A DNA stretch of 64,000 bases from Parabacteroides faecis (GTDB lineage: Bacteria; Bacteroidota; Bacteroidia; Bacteroidales; Tannerellaceae), in the NCBI RefSeq assembly GCF_014647375.1, contig NZ_BMPB01000016.1:124001-188000 (forward strand), in the 5' to 3' direction. Positions 1 through 7,650 of the stretch are shown here, one piece after another. How positions within the stretch are numbered: the stretch's first letter is position 1; each line of letters opens with the position of its first letter. The translations under genes and the position numbers were made by a program. The notes beneath the pieces are model-generated. The model was given only the letters and a program-made list of their open reading frames with translations, searched no databases and was not told where the DNA came from.

Positions 1-1
1 A

Positions 2-628
2 TTTGTTTATCCGGTTCGGGAAAGCATGCCTAAAGTGGATTTCCCGGAAGTGGAAATTCATTGGTATGATGGTGGTTTTATGCCAGAGCGTCCGACAGGA
101 TTTCCCCAGGGACGTCCGCTGATGGGAGTGAGTGGTGGTTTGACAATTTTTCATGGAACGAAGGATACGTTGCTTTGCGGCTCTTACGGACTCAGGCCCT
201 GGCTGCTCTCCGGACGTGTACCGAATATTCCCAAAACGATTCGCCGTGTAGATAGAGCGATGGAGGGTGGTCATGAACAGGATTGGGTACGTGCATGCAA
301 GGAAAGTCCGGAAAATCGTGTAAAAACCAAATCTGATTTCTCGGAAGCGGGTCCGTTCAATGAAATGATCATGATGGGGGTATTAGCAGTTCGTCTGCAA
401 TCTTTGAATAAAATATTGGAGTGGGATGGAGCGAATATGGAATTTGTGAATATCGGTGACAATGAACAAATCCGGCAGATGATTTCAAACGGTTTTATAA
501 TCAAGGCTGGTCATCCTTCGTTTAATGCTAAAATGTCGGATCCGATCAATGCTAAAGAGTTTGCTGCCGGATTGATTAAACATAATTATCGTACGGGGTG
601 GAATCTTCCTTTGGAAAATATCCTGTAA
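2..628 (+). CDS. Gfo/Idh/MocA family oxidoreductase, C-terminal part (cut by window edge)
   Basis: The reading frame is open from base 2, so the 5' end lies outside the window. The visible 208 residues match the C-terminal substrate-binding half of the secreted Bacteroidetes type of Gfo/Idh/MocA dehydrogenase. The recognisable parts are a Trp-Tyr-Asp-Gly-Gly strand, a GVSGGLTIFHGTKDTL segment and the closing segment FNEMIMMGVLAVRLQ. The NAD(P)-binding Rossmann domain is not in view. Such enzymes oxidise or epimerise sugars and are often exported in this phylum. The substrate cannot be read from the sequence. The next gene starts 14 bases after the stop, so co-transcription is possible, although nothing else links it to the export genes. 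Confidence 0.85.
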   Translation, partial: FVYPVRESMPKVDFPEVEIHWYDGGFMPERPTGFPQGRPLMGVSGGLTIFHGTKDTLLCGSYGLRPWLLSGRVPNIPKTIRRVDRAMEGGHEQDWVRACKESPENRVKTKSDFSEAGPFNEMIMMGVLAVRLQSLNKILEWDGANMEFVNIGDNEQIRQMISNGFIIKAGHPSFNAKMSDPINAKEFAAGLIKHNYRTGWNLPLENIL

Positions 629-642
629 AAAGAACTGTAATT

Positions 643-2034
643 ATGGAAGCTCCTCAGAATATACATCCGGAAATCTTGTCTGCCATTCGTTTATTGTCGG
701 AAGACAGAAATATGAATATGGATACAGCCGTATCAATAATAGAAGATACAGTGTATAATTGTGATTTAAGTATATATCCGGATTTTTCAACCGGTTTAGC
801 TGGTATTGGATGTGGCATCCAGTATATGATTTGTACCGGGTTAATAGAAGGGCGGGCTGATGAGGTTCTTGAAGAATGGGATCAGTATCTTTTTTCTGTA
901 GTTTGTTTTCGTATGCATACTGATTTAACCCATGCAACAGGGTTAATGGGAATAGCTTCTTATTTTTTAGGGAGATTAGAAGATCTCCATGCTGGTGATG
1001 GTAATTTGAGTACTGTGATAAGCAAATCTGTATTGTTATCTATTTTGGATATTTTGTTGATTCGATTGGGAGTTGAAGGCTATGCTTCTTTTGAAATCAG
1101 AGAACAATCCCCGATCAGTACGATTGAAAAGCAGGATATCAAATTGTTCATACGGCATTTTTTACAGCATAATATATGCAATGAACTGGCTTTGAAATTA
1201 TGGGATAGGATGGAACAAAAATATATTTTACCGGCAAGGAAATGTGAGAATTCGATCTGTACGGATATGGGGGACGTAACTATTGTTATACCGATACGTG
1301 TAGATAGTAGTATCCGGATAGCAAACTTGCTAACTATAATTCGTTTGTATTCGGATCTTGAAAATATACATTTTATAATCTGGGAAGCAGATAACTTGCA
1401 GCGTCTTTATATAGAAGAGAGTGAACGAATTGATTATTTGTTCTGTCGGGATAATAATCCCGTGTTTCATCATACTCATTATCGAAATGAGATGATAAAA
1501 CAGGCAAAAACTCCGATTGTAGTAGTGTGGGATGTGGATGTTTTAGTCCCTGAGGAACAGTTGTATAAAGCAGTAAATGATATAAGAAATAGGCATGCTA
1601 TTTTATCCTATCCTTATGATGGAGTTTGTTATAGTCTGTCGTCTGATATTAGTGATAATTTCAGGGAGACGTTGGACTGGGGAGTTTTACTTTCTGAAAA
1701 GGAAAAATTTCCGACCATGTTCGGGCAATTGACTGTCGGAGGTATATTCGTTGTCGATCGTGAAAAATACATGCAGGCCGGAATGGAAAATGAGTATTTT
1801 ATCGGTTGGGGACCGGAAGATATTGAACGGTTAAAACGGCTTACGATTTTGGCTCTGCCTGTATCCCGGGTAACAGGGAGTATCTATCATTTATACCATC
1901 CTAGAAAGTTAAACTCTGGATATGTGGATCAATCTCAAAATTTGTCAGCAAAACAAGAACTGCTTCGAGTATGCAAAATGAGTAGAGGTGATTTATTGAA
2001 AGAGATCGCTGATTGGTCATGGATTTGTAAGTAG
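643..2034 (+). CDS. LanC-like fragment fused to GT-A glycosyltransferase (galactosyltransferase-like)
   Basis: This 463-residue protein has two parts. Residues about 10-130 carry two Gly-rich motifs (STGLAGIGCGIQ near 50, ATGLMGIASYFLGR near 100) like the helical repeats of LanC-like lanthionine cyclases. No zinc-binding Cys/Cys-His set is visible, so cyclase activity is unlikely. From about residue 210 there is a GT-A glycosyltransferase fold. It has a DVD metal-binding motif near 297 and a WGPEDIERLKRL segment near 389, typical of the C-terminal region of galactosyltransferases. The frame also opens at 598, but that would overlap the previous gene; the ATG at 643 avoids this. A C39 peptidase exporter follows 40 bases later, which suggests a role in modifying an exported peptide. 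That role is an inference. Confidence 0.7.
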   Translation: MEAPQNIHPEILSAIRLLSEDRNMNMDTAVSIIEDTVYNCDLSIYPDFSTGLAGIGCGIQYMICTGLIEGRADEVLEEWDQYLFSVVCFRMHTDLTHATGLMGIASYFLGRLEDLHAGDGNLSTVISKSVLLSILDILLIRLGVEGYASFEIREQSPISTIEKQDIKLFIRHFLQHNICNELALKLWDRMEQKYILPARKCENSICTDMGDVTIVIPIRVDSSIRIANLLTIIRLYSDLENIHFIIWEADNLQRLYIEESERIDYLFCRDNNPVFHHTHYRNEMIKQAKTPIVVVWDVDVLVPEEQLYKAVNDIRNRHAILSYPYDGVCYSLSSDISDNFRETLDWGVLLSEKEKFPTMFGQLTVGGIFVVDREKYMQAGMENEYFIGWGPEDIERLKRLTILALPVSRVTGSIYHLYHPRKLNSGYVDQSQNLSAKQELLRVCKMSRGDLLKEIADWSWICK

Positions 2035-2074
2035 AATTTTGTGATAATTAGTTATAAAATCGAATGTTAATCCC

Positions 2075-4270
2075 ATGAAAAGAATATTTCCTCATTATCA
2101 CCAACTAGATGCTTTTGACTGTGGCCCAACCTGTCTCCGCATGATAGCGAAGTACTATGGTTGTACCTATTCGGTTCAATATTTACGTGAACATGCTTTC
2201 ATCTCACGTGAAGGAGTATCGATGCTGGGTATTAGCGATGCTGCGGAACTAATCGGATTTCGAACAATGGGGGTGAGGATTACATTGGAACAATTGCGGA
2301 CAGAAGTTCCCATGCCATGTATTTTGCATTGGAACCAGGAGCATTTCGTTGTTTGCTATAAAATAAAGAATGGAAAATATTATATTGCGGATCCGGCTAA
2401 CAAGAAAGTTGCCTATGATGAAAAGGAGTTGGAACGTTGCTGGTGTAGCACTTTGGTACAAGGGAAAAATACCGGAGCTGCTTTGTTATTAGAACCCGGA
2501 CCGGACTTTTATGATCGCGGAGAAATGGAGGAACGAAAAGATAGGAAATTTTCTTTTTTCTTTCGTTATCTGACTCCTTATAAGCGGGAACTTTTTCAGT
2601 TGATACTCGGAATGCTGACGGCAAGTATCTTGCAGTTAATCATGCCGTTTCTAACTCAAAGTCTGGTTGATACCGGTATTCGGGATAGTAACCTGAATTT
2701 TATTACTCTGATTCTGATTGCTCAGTTAGTTATTTTTATTGCCAGGTTGTCAGTTGATTTTATCCGTAGTTGGATTTTATTACATGTTAATACCCGAATC
2801 AATATCGCTTTGATTTCTGATTTTCTGGCGAAGCTGATGCGTTTACCCCTTCATTTTTTCGATACGAAAAAGGTAGGGGACATTATGCAACGTATTGGGG
2901 ATCATAACAGGATAGAATCTTTTATGACAGGTTCTTCAATTAGCACTTTATTCTCTTTTGTCAATTTTATAGTTTTTGGTTTTGTCCTGGCATATTACGA
3001 TCTATCTATACTTGGACTTTTTTTGTTGGGGAATGGCTTGTATGTCGCCTGGATCTTAGCATTTATGAAATATCGGCGTGACTTGGATATCAAACGTTTT
3101 GCACAAGCTTCCAATGAACAGAGTAATCTATTCCAGTTGATCACCGGTATGCAGGAAATCAAACTGAATAATTGTGAAACAGAAAAACGCTGGGAATGGG
3201 AACGTATCCAGGTGAAATTATTTAAGATTAGTATTAAAGGGTTAGCTTTAGGGCAATATCAACAGCTCGGGTCGGTGTTTTTTAACCAAACTACCAATAT
3301 CCTTATCTCCTTTCTCGCCGCCCGGGCTGTTGTTTCCGGAAAAATGACGTTAGGTATGATGATGTCATTGACTTATATTGTGGGGCAGCTGACGGCTCCT
3401 ATTGAACAGTTTATTGGTTTTGCCCGCTCGTTCCAGGATGCGAAGATCAGTCTGGAACGTTTGGGCGAGATCCACCAGCGGGAAGACGAAGAACAAATGT
3501 TGGCTATGAAAGTGAACACTTTGCCTGAGAACCGGGCTTTGCATATTGAAGATGTGAGTTTCAGTTATGACGGGGCGGATCGGGATTATGTATTAGAGAA
3601 GGTAAGTTTGACAATTCCACAACATAAAGTGACGGCGATTGTCGGTGCAAGCGGAAGCGGGAAGACGACGCTTATCAAGTTATTGCTCGGTTTTTATGAT
3701 CCTAACAAAGGACATATAAAAGTGGGTGATCTGTTGTTGAAAAATATCAATCCGCATGTATGGCGGGCACGTACGGGGTGCGTGATGCAGGATGGCTTTC
3801 TCTTTTCAGATTCGATCGCAAAGAATATTGCGATAGGCGCGGAGGTGATCGATAAGGAACGGTTGTTGCATGCAGTGACTGTCGCTAATATCCGGGATTT
3901 TATCGATTCGTTGCCGTTGGGTTACAATACGAAGATCGGTATGGAAGGAAACGGAGTGAGCCAGGGGCAGCGACAACGGATCCTGATCGCACGGGCGGTG
4001 TATAAGAATCCGGAGTTTATTTTTCTGGATGAAGCGACAAATGCGCTGGATGCGAATAACGAACGGGAGATCATGGAACATCTGCATCAGTTCTATAAAG
4101 GAAGGACAGTGGTTGTTGTAGCTCACCGGCTGAGTACGGTACGGGATGCAGATAAAATAGTGGTGCTGGATAAGGGACAGGTCGTGGAAGAAGGTACGCA
4201 TGAGGAACTGACGGCACAGCGAGGCGTTTATTATAAATTGGTGAAGAACCAGTTGGAATTGGGTTCGTAG
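2075..4270 (+). CDS. Peptidase C39-containing ABC transporter (peptide/bacteriocin exporter)
   Basis: The 731-residue protein cleaves double-glycine-type leaders and exports the mature peptide across the inner membrane. Residues 1-135 form the C39 cysteine protease: Q10, catalytic C16 in FDCGPTCLRMIAKYYG, and a His in HWNQEHF followed by the ADPA segment. Residues about 160-440 are the six-helix ABC membrane domain. The ATPase domain has Walker A GASGSGKTT near 524, a signature written as GVSQGQRQ in place of the usual LSGGQ near 627, and Walker B FIFLDEATNALD near 650. All catalytic positions appear intact. It sits between the LanC-like/glycosyltransferase gene and an HlyD-type adaptor. No precursor peptide gene was found in the gaps between these genes. 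Confidence 0.93.
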   Translation: MKRIFPHYHQLDAFDCGPTCLRMIAKYYGCTYSVQYLREHAFISREGVSMLGISDAAELIGFRTMGVRITLEQLRTEVPMPCILHWNQEHFVVCYKIKNGKYYIADPANKKVAYDEKELERCWCSTLVQGKNTGAALLLEPGPDFYDRGEMEERKDRKFSFFFRYLTPYKRELFQLILGMLTASILQLIMPFLTQSLVDTGIRDSNLNFITLILIAQLVIFIARLSVDFIRSWILLHVNTRINIALISDFLAKLMRLPLHFFDTKKVGDIMQRIGDHNRIESFMTGSSISTLFSFVNFIVFGFVLAYYDLSILGLFLLGNGLYVAWILAFMKYRRDLDIKRFAQASNEQSNLFQLITGMQEIKLNNCETEKRWEWERIQVKLFKISIKGLALGQYQQLGSVFFNQTTNILISFLAARAVVSGKMTLGMMMSLTYIVGQLTAPIEQFIGFARSFQDAKISLERLGEIHQREDEEQMLAMKVNTLPENRALHIEDVSFSYDGADRDYVLEKVSLTIPQHKVTAIVGASGSGKTTLIKLLLGFYDPNKGHIKVGDLLLKNINPHVWRARTGCVMQDGFLFSDSIAKNIAIGAEVIDKERLLHAVTVANIRDFIDSLPLGYNTKIGMEGNGVSQGQRQRILIARAVYKNPEFIFLDEATNALDANNEREIMEHLHQFYKGRTVVVVAHRLSTVRDADKIVVLDKGQVVEEGTHEELTAQRGVYYKLVKNQLELGS

Positions 4271-4290
4271 GGGTGGTTCGCGAACCACCC
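4271..4290. repeat. Perfect 20-bp palindrome between exporter and adaptor genes
   Basis: GGGTGGTTCGCGAACCACCC begins at the first base after the exporter stop codon and ends 17 bases before the adaptor ATG. It is its own reverse complement, with a NruI-like TCGCGA centre. It could fold as an mRNA hairpin that stabilises or attenuates the transcript, or it could be a dispersed REP-like element. I saw no second copy in this window. Confidence 0.8.
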
Positions 4291-4307
4291 TTATAGGGGA
4301 CAGTCAT

Positions 4308-5252
4308 ATGGAAACAGGAAAAAAAATAGAATTACGCAGTGAAGAGGTACAAGAGGTGATGGGACAAATCCCTGCCTGGATTGTACGATGGGGTATTACG
4401 TTGTTGTTTGTTGTGGTACTGGCTCTTTTGGTGGGTAGTTATTTTTTTATTTATCCGGATGTGATTGAGACGGAGATGACATTGACAAGCCGGGAACCGG
4501 TGGTGAAGGTCGTGGCCCGTTCGTCGGGAAAGATCAGCGGACTTTATGCCTTTAACGGACAGGAAGTGAAAATGGATGCTCTGCTGGCTGTGGTGGAGAA
4601 TCCTGCGAAGACGGAAGATGTACTTCGATTAAAGAAATTATTAGCTCGTTATATGGGTGAGCCGGAACGACTGAGTTATTATTTATTGCAGGATGTATGG
4701 TTGCTGGGTGATATTCAACCGGCATATATGGATCTGGCATCGAAAGATGTTTCTGCCCGTGATTACCGTGCTTCGGTCGGGCAGTTGCTGGCGGCGATCC
4801 ATGCCTGGGAGATGTCGTATTGTCTGATAGCACCCTCGGACGGACGAGTGCAACTGCTTGTTCAGGAGGCTCCGAATCAGTATTTATCGTCGGGCGATGT
4901 GTTTGCGCGTATTGTACCCAAAGAGGGAGAAACCTGGGTCGGACGGGCATTGCTGCCGTTACAACGGTCGGGAAAGGTAAAGACCCGGCAGCGGGTGATC
5001 GTGCGTTTTACGAATTTCCCGGATCAGGAATTTGGAATTGTGAACGGCATCGTTTCGACGATCTCGTTGGTGCCTGCGGAAGACAATTATATGGTGGAGA
5101 TTGCCTTCCCGAACGGACTGACCACCAATTATGGGAAGTGCTTGCCCGTATCTCATGAAATGAAAGCCACCGCCGAAATTGTAACTGATGATTTACGTTT
5201 GATAGAACGCTTCTTTCAACCACTGAAAAAGATACTGAAAGAGGGGTTCTAA
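4308..5252 (+). CDS. HlyD-family membrane fusion (periplasmic adaptor) protein, short form
   Basis: The 314-residue protein should bridge the C39 ABC exporter to an outer-membrane channel. It has a cytoplasmic N-terminus, one membrane helix at about residues 24-48, and two lipoyl half-motifs: VKVVARSSGKISGLYAFNGQ, and CLIAPSDGRVQLL about 100 residues later. A beta-barrel region containing VIVRFTNFPDQEFG follows. Related Bacteroidetes adaptors have a long coiled-coil hairpin between the two half-motifs; here that region is only about 90 residues, so the hairpin is short. The gene lies 37 bases after the exporter gene and is probably in the same operon. Confidence 0.85.
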   Translation: METGKKIELRSEEVQEVMGQIPAWIVRWGITLLFVVVLALLVGSYFFIYPDVIETEMTLTSREPVVKVVARSSGKISGLYAFNGQEVKMDALLAVVENPAKTEDVLRLKKLLARYMGEPERLSYYLLQDVWLLGDIQPAYMDLASKDVSARDYRASVGQLLAAIHAWEMSYCLIAPSDGRVQLLVQEAPNQYLSSGDVFARIVPKEGETWVGRALLPLQRSGKVKTRQRVIVRFTNFPDQEFGIVNGIVSTISLVPAEDNYMVEIAFPNGLTTNYGKCLPVSHEMKATAEIVTDDLRLIERFFQPLKKILKEGF

Positions 5253-5291
5253 AATCTTTTCGTAGCCAATATATCTCGTTTAGTGGCTTTC

Positions 5292-5326
5292 GTGCCGGGA
5301 AGGATGAATAATCCCCTTCCCGGCAC
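5292..5326 (+). terminator. Hairpin after the export operon
   Basis: The arms GTGCCGGGAAGG (5292-5303) and CCTTCCCGGCAC (5315-5326) pair perfectly over 12 bp around an 11-nt loop. Only a short TTT follows, and the next ATG is at 5330. The hairpin could terminate the exporter operon and also occlude the ribosome-binding region of the next gene. Confidence 0.6.
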
Positions 5327-5329
5327 TTT

Positions 5330-5788
5330 ATGAAAAATTCACTGATGGTACAGCTGGGTGCCAAACCTACCCTCCAGCATTTCCGTAAAATAGTGATGAA
5401 CCTGCCGACGAGAGAAAGAGCCGGTTTTATGAAAGAAGCTTTCGGATTGGCTTTCTCTGAATGGAGAAGTCTGGATGTCGTTTATCAAAAGTTTCTGGTT
5501 GCGCTGATAAAAAGTGAACGGCAACAGTTTGTAGAGTTTGTACGTAAGGAGACTGTCCTGGGTGAATTCCTGTATGACCTGAAAAACGAAGACCTGTTTG
5601 TAAGAATCCTGAATCTTCTGGAACGGCCGTCTAAAAAGCATAAAACCTCTTATTCCAGGTTGGCTTTTTCTGTTTTATTTGCGTTTAATGTGGATTGGGA
5701 AATAAAGGGTTTATCGGATAAGATCAGGTATGCGAAAGCGGATAGGGATGATTTGTTTGAGTTGTTTGAAGGGATAAAGATTGATTAA
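5330..5788 (+). CDS. Hypothetical protein, 152 residues
   Basis: I do not recognise this protein. It has no signal peptide and no membrane segment. It appears largely alpha-helical and charged, with many Phe, Leu and Lys/Glu residues (for example FMKEAFGLAFSEW and FVEFVRKETVLGEFLYDL). The start at 5330 lies immediately behind a 12-bp hairpin; a second in-frame ATG at 5345 is possible. It stands alone between the export operon and the lysis-like cassette. Codon use is like its neighbours, and the length of uninterrupted frame makes it a credible gene. No function is proposed. Confidence 0.6.
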   Translation: MKNSLMVQLGAKPTLQHFRKIVMNLPTRERAGFMKEAFGLAFSEWRSLDVVYQKFLVALIKSERQQFVEFVRKETVLGEFLYDLKNEDLFVRILNLLERPSKKHKTSYSRLAFSVLFAFNVDWEIKGLSDKIRYAKADRDDLFELFEGIKID

Positions 5789-5975
5789 CATATTATCCCA
5801 ATTCTCCCCTTGTCGATCTTAATGATTGTGAAATATCGCTGCTTTTGAAAAGCAGTAAGAGCTGTGTTTTCAATACCTTTTTAAGATTCGTTATGATGCT
5901 AGTCTTTTGTTCATTAGTTTGTTACGTCTTTTTTTAGCCCTATTCTTATTGCTTTTTAGCCTTTTTCTGCCAACA

Positions 5976-5983
5976 TACCTTTG
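5976..5983 (+). promoter_or_regulatory. -7 box upstream of the HU-like gene
   Basis: TACCTTTG matches the Bacteroidetes -7 consensus TAnnTTTG. It lies 38 bases before the ATG at 6021, a usual leader length. The upstream stretch is T-rich, but I see no exact TTTG at the expected distance. The rest of the gap 5789-6020 holds only a small CTGCTTTT/AAAAGCAG inverted repeat (5839-5855). Confidence 0.55.
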
Positions 5984-6020
5984 TGTCGTACTTAATTATT
6001 CACTAAAAACATTTTTAATT

Positions 6021-6464
6021 ATGGCACAAGGTTACAAGTTGGTTCTGCGCCCGTCAGAACCGGGAGTCAAAGATTCCAAGAAGTTGTATTATGCGGTATC
6101 TAAAAGTACAGGATTTACGGATATCAGACGCTTATGCAAGTTGGTTGCTGCGAGAAGTACGGTCTCGAGCGCAGATGTGAAAGCGGTACTGGATAATCTG
6201 AATTATATTCTGGATCTGGAATTGCAGGATGGTCGTATTGTTCAGTTGGGTGAATTCGGTAATTTCCGTATTACGGTCGGGAGCGAGGGCGTAGAGGATA
6301 AAAAGAAGTTCTCTGCAAGTATGATTCGTGCTCCGAAGATTGTTTTCACTCCCGGGTTTGATTTACGTGAGACTAAGAAAACGATGGGTTATTCATTGAT
6401 TACTCCGGAAGTTGAAAAAGCGGAGAATCCCGGAGGTGGTGGGGACCGTCCGGAAATTGAGTAA
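6021..6464 (+). CDS. HU-like DNA-binding protein (HU-HIG type)
   Basis: From the ATG at 6021 the product is 147 residues. It has the extended HU fold found in many Bacteroidetes: a helical dimerisation part (VSKSTGFTDIRRLCKLV), then the beta-arm region with LGEFGNFRITVGSEG, and a Pro/Gly-rich acidic tail (NPGGGGDRPEIE). The frame continues upstream to 5907, but that segment is an artificial hydrophobic extension across the promoter; 6021 starts at the family's usual position. In Bacteroidetes these HU-like genes often precede phage-like cell-wall hydrolase genes, as here, where three small envelope or lysis genes follow tightly. Confidence 0.85.
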   Translation: MAQGYKLVLRPSEPGVKDSKKLYYAVSKSTGFTDIRRLCKLVAARSTVSSADVKAVLDNLNYILDLELQDGRIVQLGEFGNFRITVGSEGVEDKKKFSASMIRAPKIVFTPGFDLRETKKTMGYSLITPEVEKAENPGGGGDRPEIE

Positions 6465-6475
6465 ACCGGTCGAGG

Positions 6476-6682
6476 ATGAAAAGAATGAATGTTCAACTGG
6501 TAATGGCCGTGCTGCTTTGTGCAGCCGGTCTTATCCTGGTCTTTTCCGGTTTTTGGGTGGCTCCGGCTGGAGAGATACATAACAGTGTGTTAGTAGCTTT
6601 CGGAGAGATCAGTACGTTTGCCGGAGCATTATTTGGGGTAGATTATTCATATAAAATAAAAAAGAACGAAAATGAAAAATAA
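6476..6682 (+). CDS. Small membrane protein with two helices, holin-like
   Basis: The 68-residue product has two hydrophobic segments, about residues 7-28 (VMAVLLCAAGLILVFSGFWV) and 38-56, and ends in a Lys/Asn/Glu-rich cytoplasmic tail. Its last codons overlap the start of the M15 peptidase gene by 11 bases, so translation is probably coupled. Size, topology and place immediately upstream of a peptidoglycan peptidase are as in phage class II holins. There is no diagnostic sequence motif, so holin function is an inference from context. Confidence 0.65.
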   Translation: MKRMNVQLVMAVLLCAAGLILVFSGFWVAPAGEIHNSVLVAFGEISTFAGALFGVDYSYKIKKNENEK

Positions 6683-7151
6683 AGAATTTACATTTGAAAA
6701 GCCTTTGACAGTAAAGCAACAAGCATGGAGATGCAAACATCCGGATTGGATCAGTGATCATTTTTACATGGGGGAGTTTATCTACAGTGCAGTTGCTGTA
6801 GAACAGGGCCTGAACAATACTCCACCACCGGAAGCGCAGAAAGCGATTAGAAATCTGGTTAGAAAGTTATTGGAGCCGCTTCGGGAATATGCGGATTGTC
6901 CTATGGGAATGCATATTTCCAGTGGCTATCGGAGTGAAGAATTGAATCGTCTGGTAAGAGGTGTTGTTAACTCGCAGCATATGACGGGAGAAGCAGCCGA
7001 TATTTATACATTCGGAAGTTGCCGCTTGTTGGAGGCTTTACAGAAAAGCCGTTTGAATTTCGACCAGGCAATTTATTACCGTCGTCGTGAGTTTATCCAT
7101 TTGTCATTGAAATTGACGGGTAAGAACCGTCGCCAGGTGATTATCAAATGA
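6672..7151 (+). CDS. M15 family zinc D-Ala-D-Ala-type peptidase (endolysin-like)
   Basis: The 159-residue protein belongs to the peptidase M15_3 group, which cuts peptidoglycan cross-links or stem peptides. Visible catalytic features are the substrate-binding Arg in ISSGYRSEELN, the zinc motif SQHMTGEAADI (His and Asp about residues 101-110) and the third zinc His in FIHLSL near the C-terminus. There is no signal peptide, as for phage endolysins that need a holin to reach the wall. It overlaps the small membrane protein gene upstream (11 bases) and the lipoprotein gene downstream (ATGA), so the three form one translation unit. Confidence 0.88.
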   Translation: MKNKEFTFEKPLTVKQQAWRCKHPDWISDHFYMGEFIYSAVAVEQGLNNTPPPEAQKAIRNLVRKLLEPLREYADCPMGMHISSGYRSEELNRLVRGVVNSQHMTGEAADIYTFGSCRLLEALQKSRLNFDQAIYYRRREFIHLSLKLTGKNRRQVIIK

Positions 7152-7582
7152 GAGCTGTTCTTTACTTGTTTTTGGCGGTGATAGGATTATCCGGCTGTGT
7201 GACACGCAATCGAAGCAGGGAGCAGTTTTATGCGTATAAGGATTCGATGGTGTATATACAGTTGGATACATCCTGTTTACATTATGATCGGCAGAAGCAT
7301 TTGCGGGGTAACTCCCGATTGAAGGAAATTTATTTTTCTTCACCGGATAGCTCAGGCAAGCAGCATGTGGAACGTGTTGCGTATGTTACGGAAGAATGGA
7401 GCATGACGGATTCTGCAGAAGTCCTTTCTACAAAGAAGAGTGCAACAGAAAAGCAGGACATTAATAGCATTATATCGACGGAGAAAGTGATAACAAAACA
7501 TGAACCGGGACATATTGCCGGATGGGTGTTGGTTCTGTTTTTGCTTTCTTTTGTCTATTGGTTATGGAAAAAAGTGAGATGA
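7148..7582 (+). CDS. Lipoprotein with C-terminal membrane helix, unimolecular-spanin-like
   Basis: The 144-residue product begins with a lipoprotein signal ending in the lipobox LSGC (Cys17) and ends with a hydrophobic helix WVLVLFLLSFVYWLWKKVR. The segment between is about 100 residues, polar and periplasmic. A lipid anchor for the outer membrane plus a C-terminal inner-membrane helix is the architecture of phage u-spanins such as T1 gp11, which disrupt the outer membrane at the end of lysis. The gene overlaps the M15 peptidase gene by 4 bases. No sequence family is recognised, so the assignment rests on architecture and context. Confidence 0.6.
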   Translation: MRAVLYLFLAVIGLSGCVTRNRSREQFYAYKDSMVYIQLDTSCLHYDRQKHLRGNSRLKEIYFSSPDSSGKQHVERVAYVTEEWSMTDSAEVLSTKKSATEKQDINSIISTEKVITKHEPGHIAGWVLVLFLLSFVYWLWKKVR

Positions 7583-7650
7583 TTAAATAGCTTTATCTTT
7601 TGAGTTTTTGAAAATAAAATTTTACCTTGCATTCGTTAATTATACAAGCC

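Noticed and set aside
5907-6020. N-terminal hydrophobic extension of the HU-like protein as a signal peptide
   Set aside because: It covers the promoter box at 5976 and the HU fold begins at the ATG at 6021; a DNA-binding protein would not be exported.
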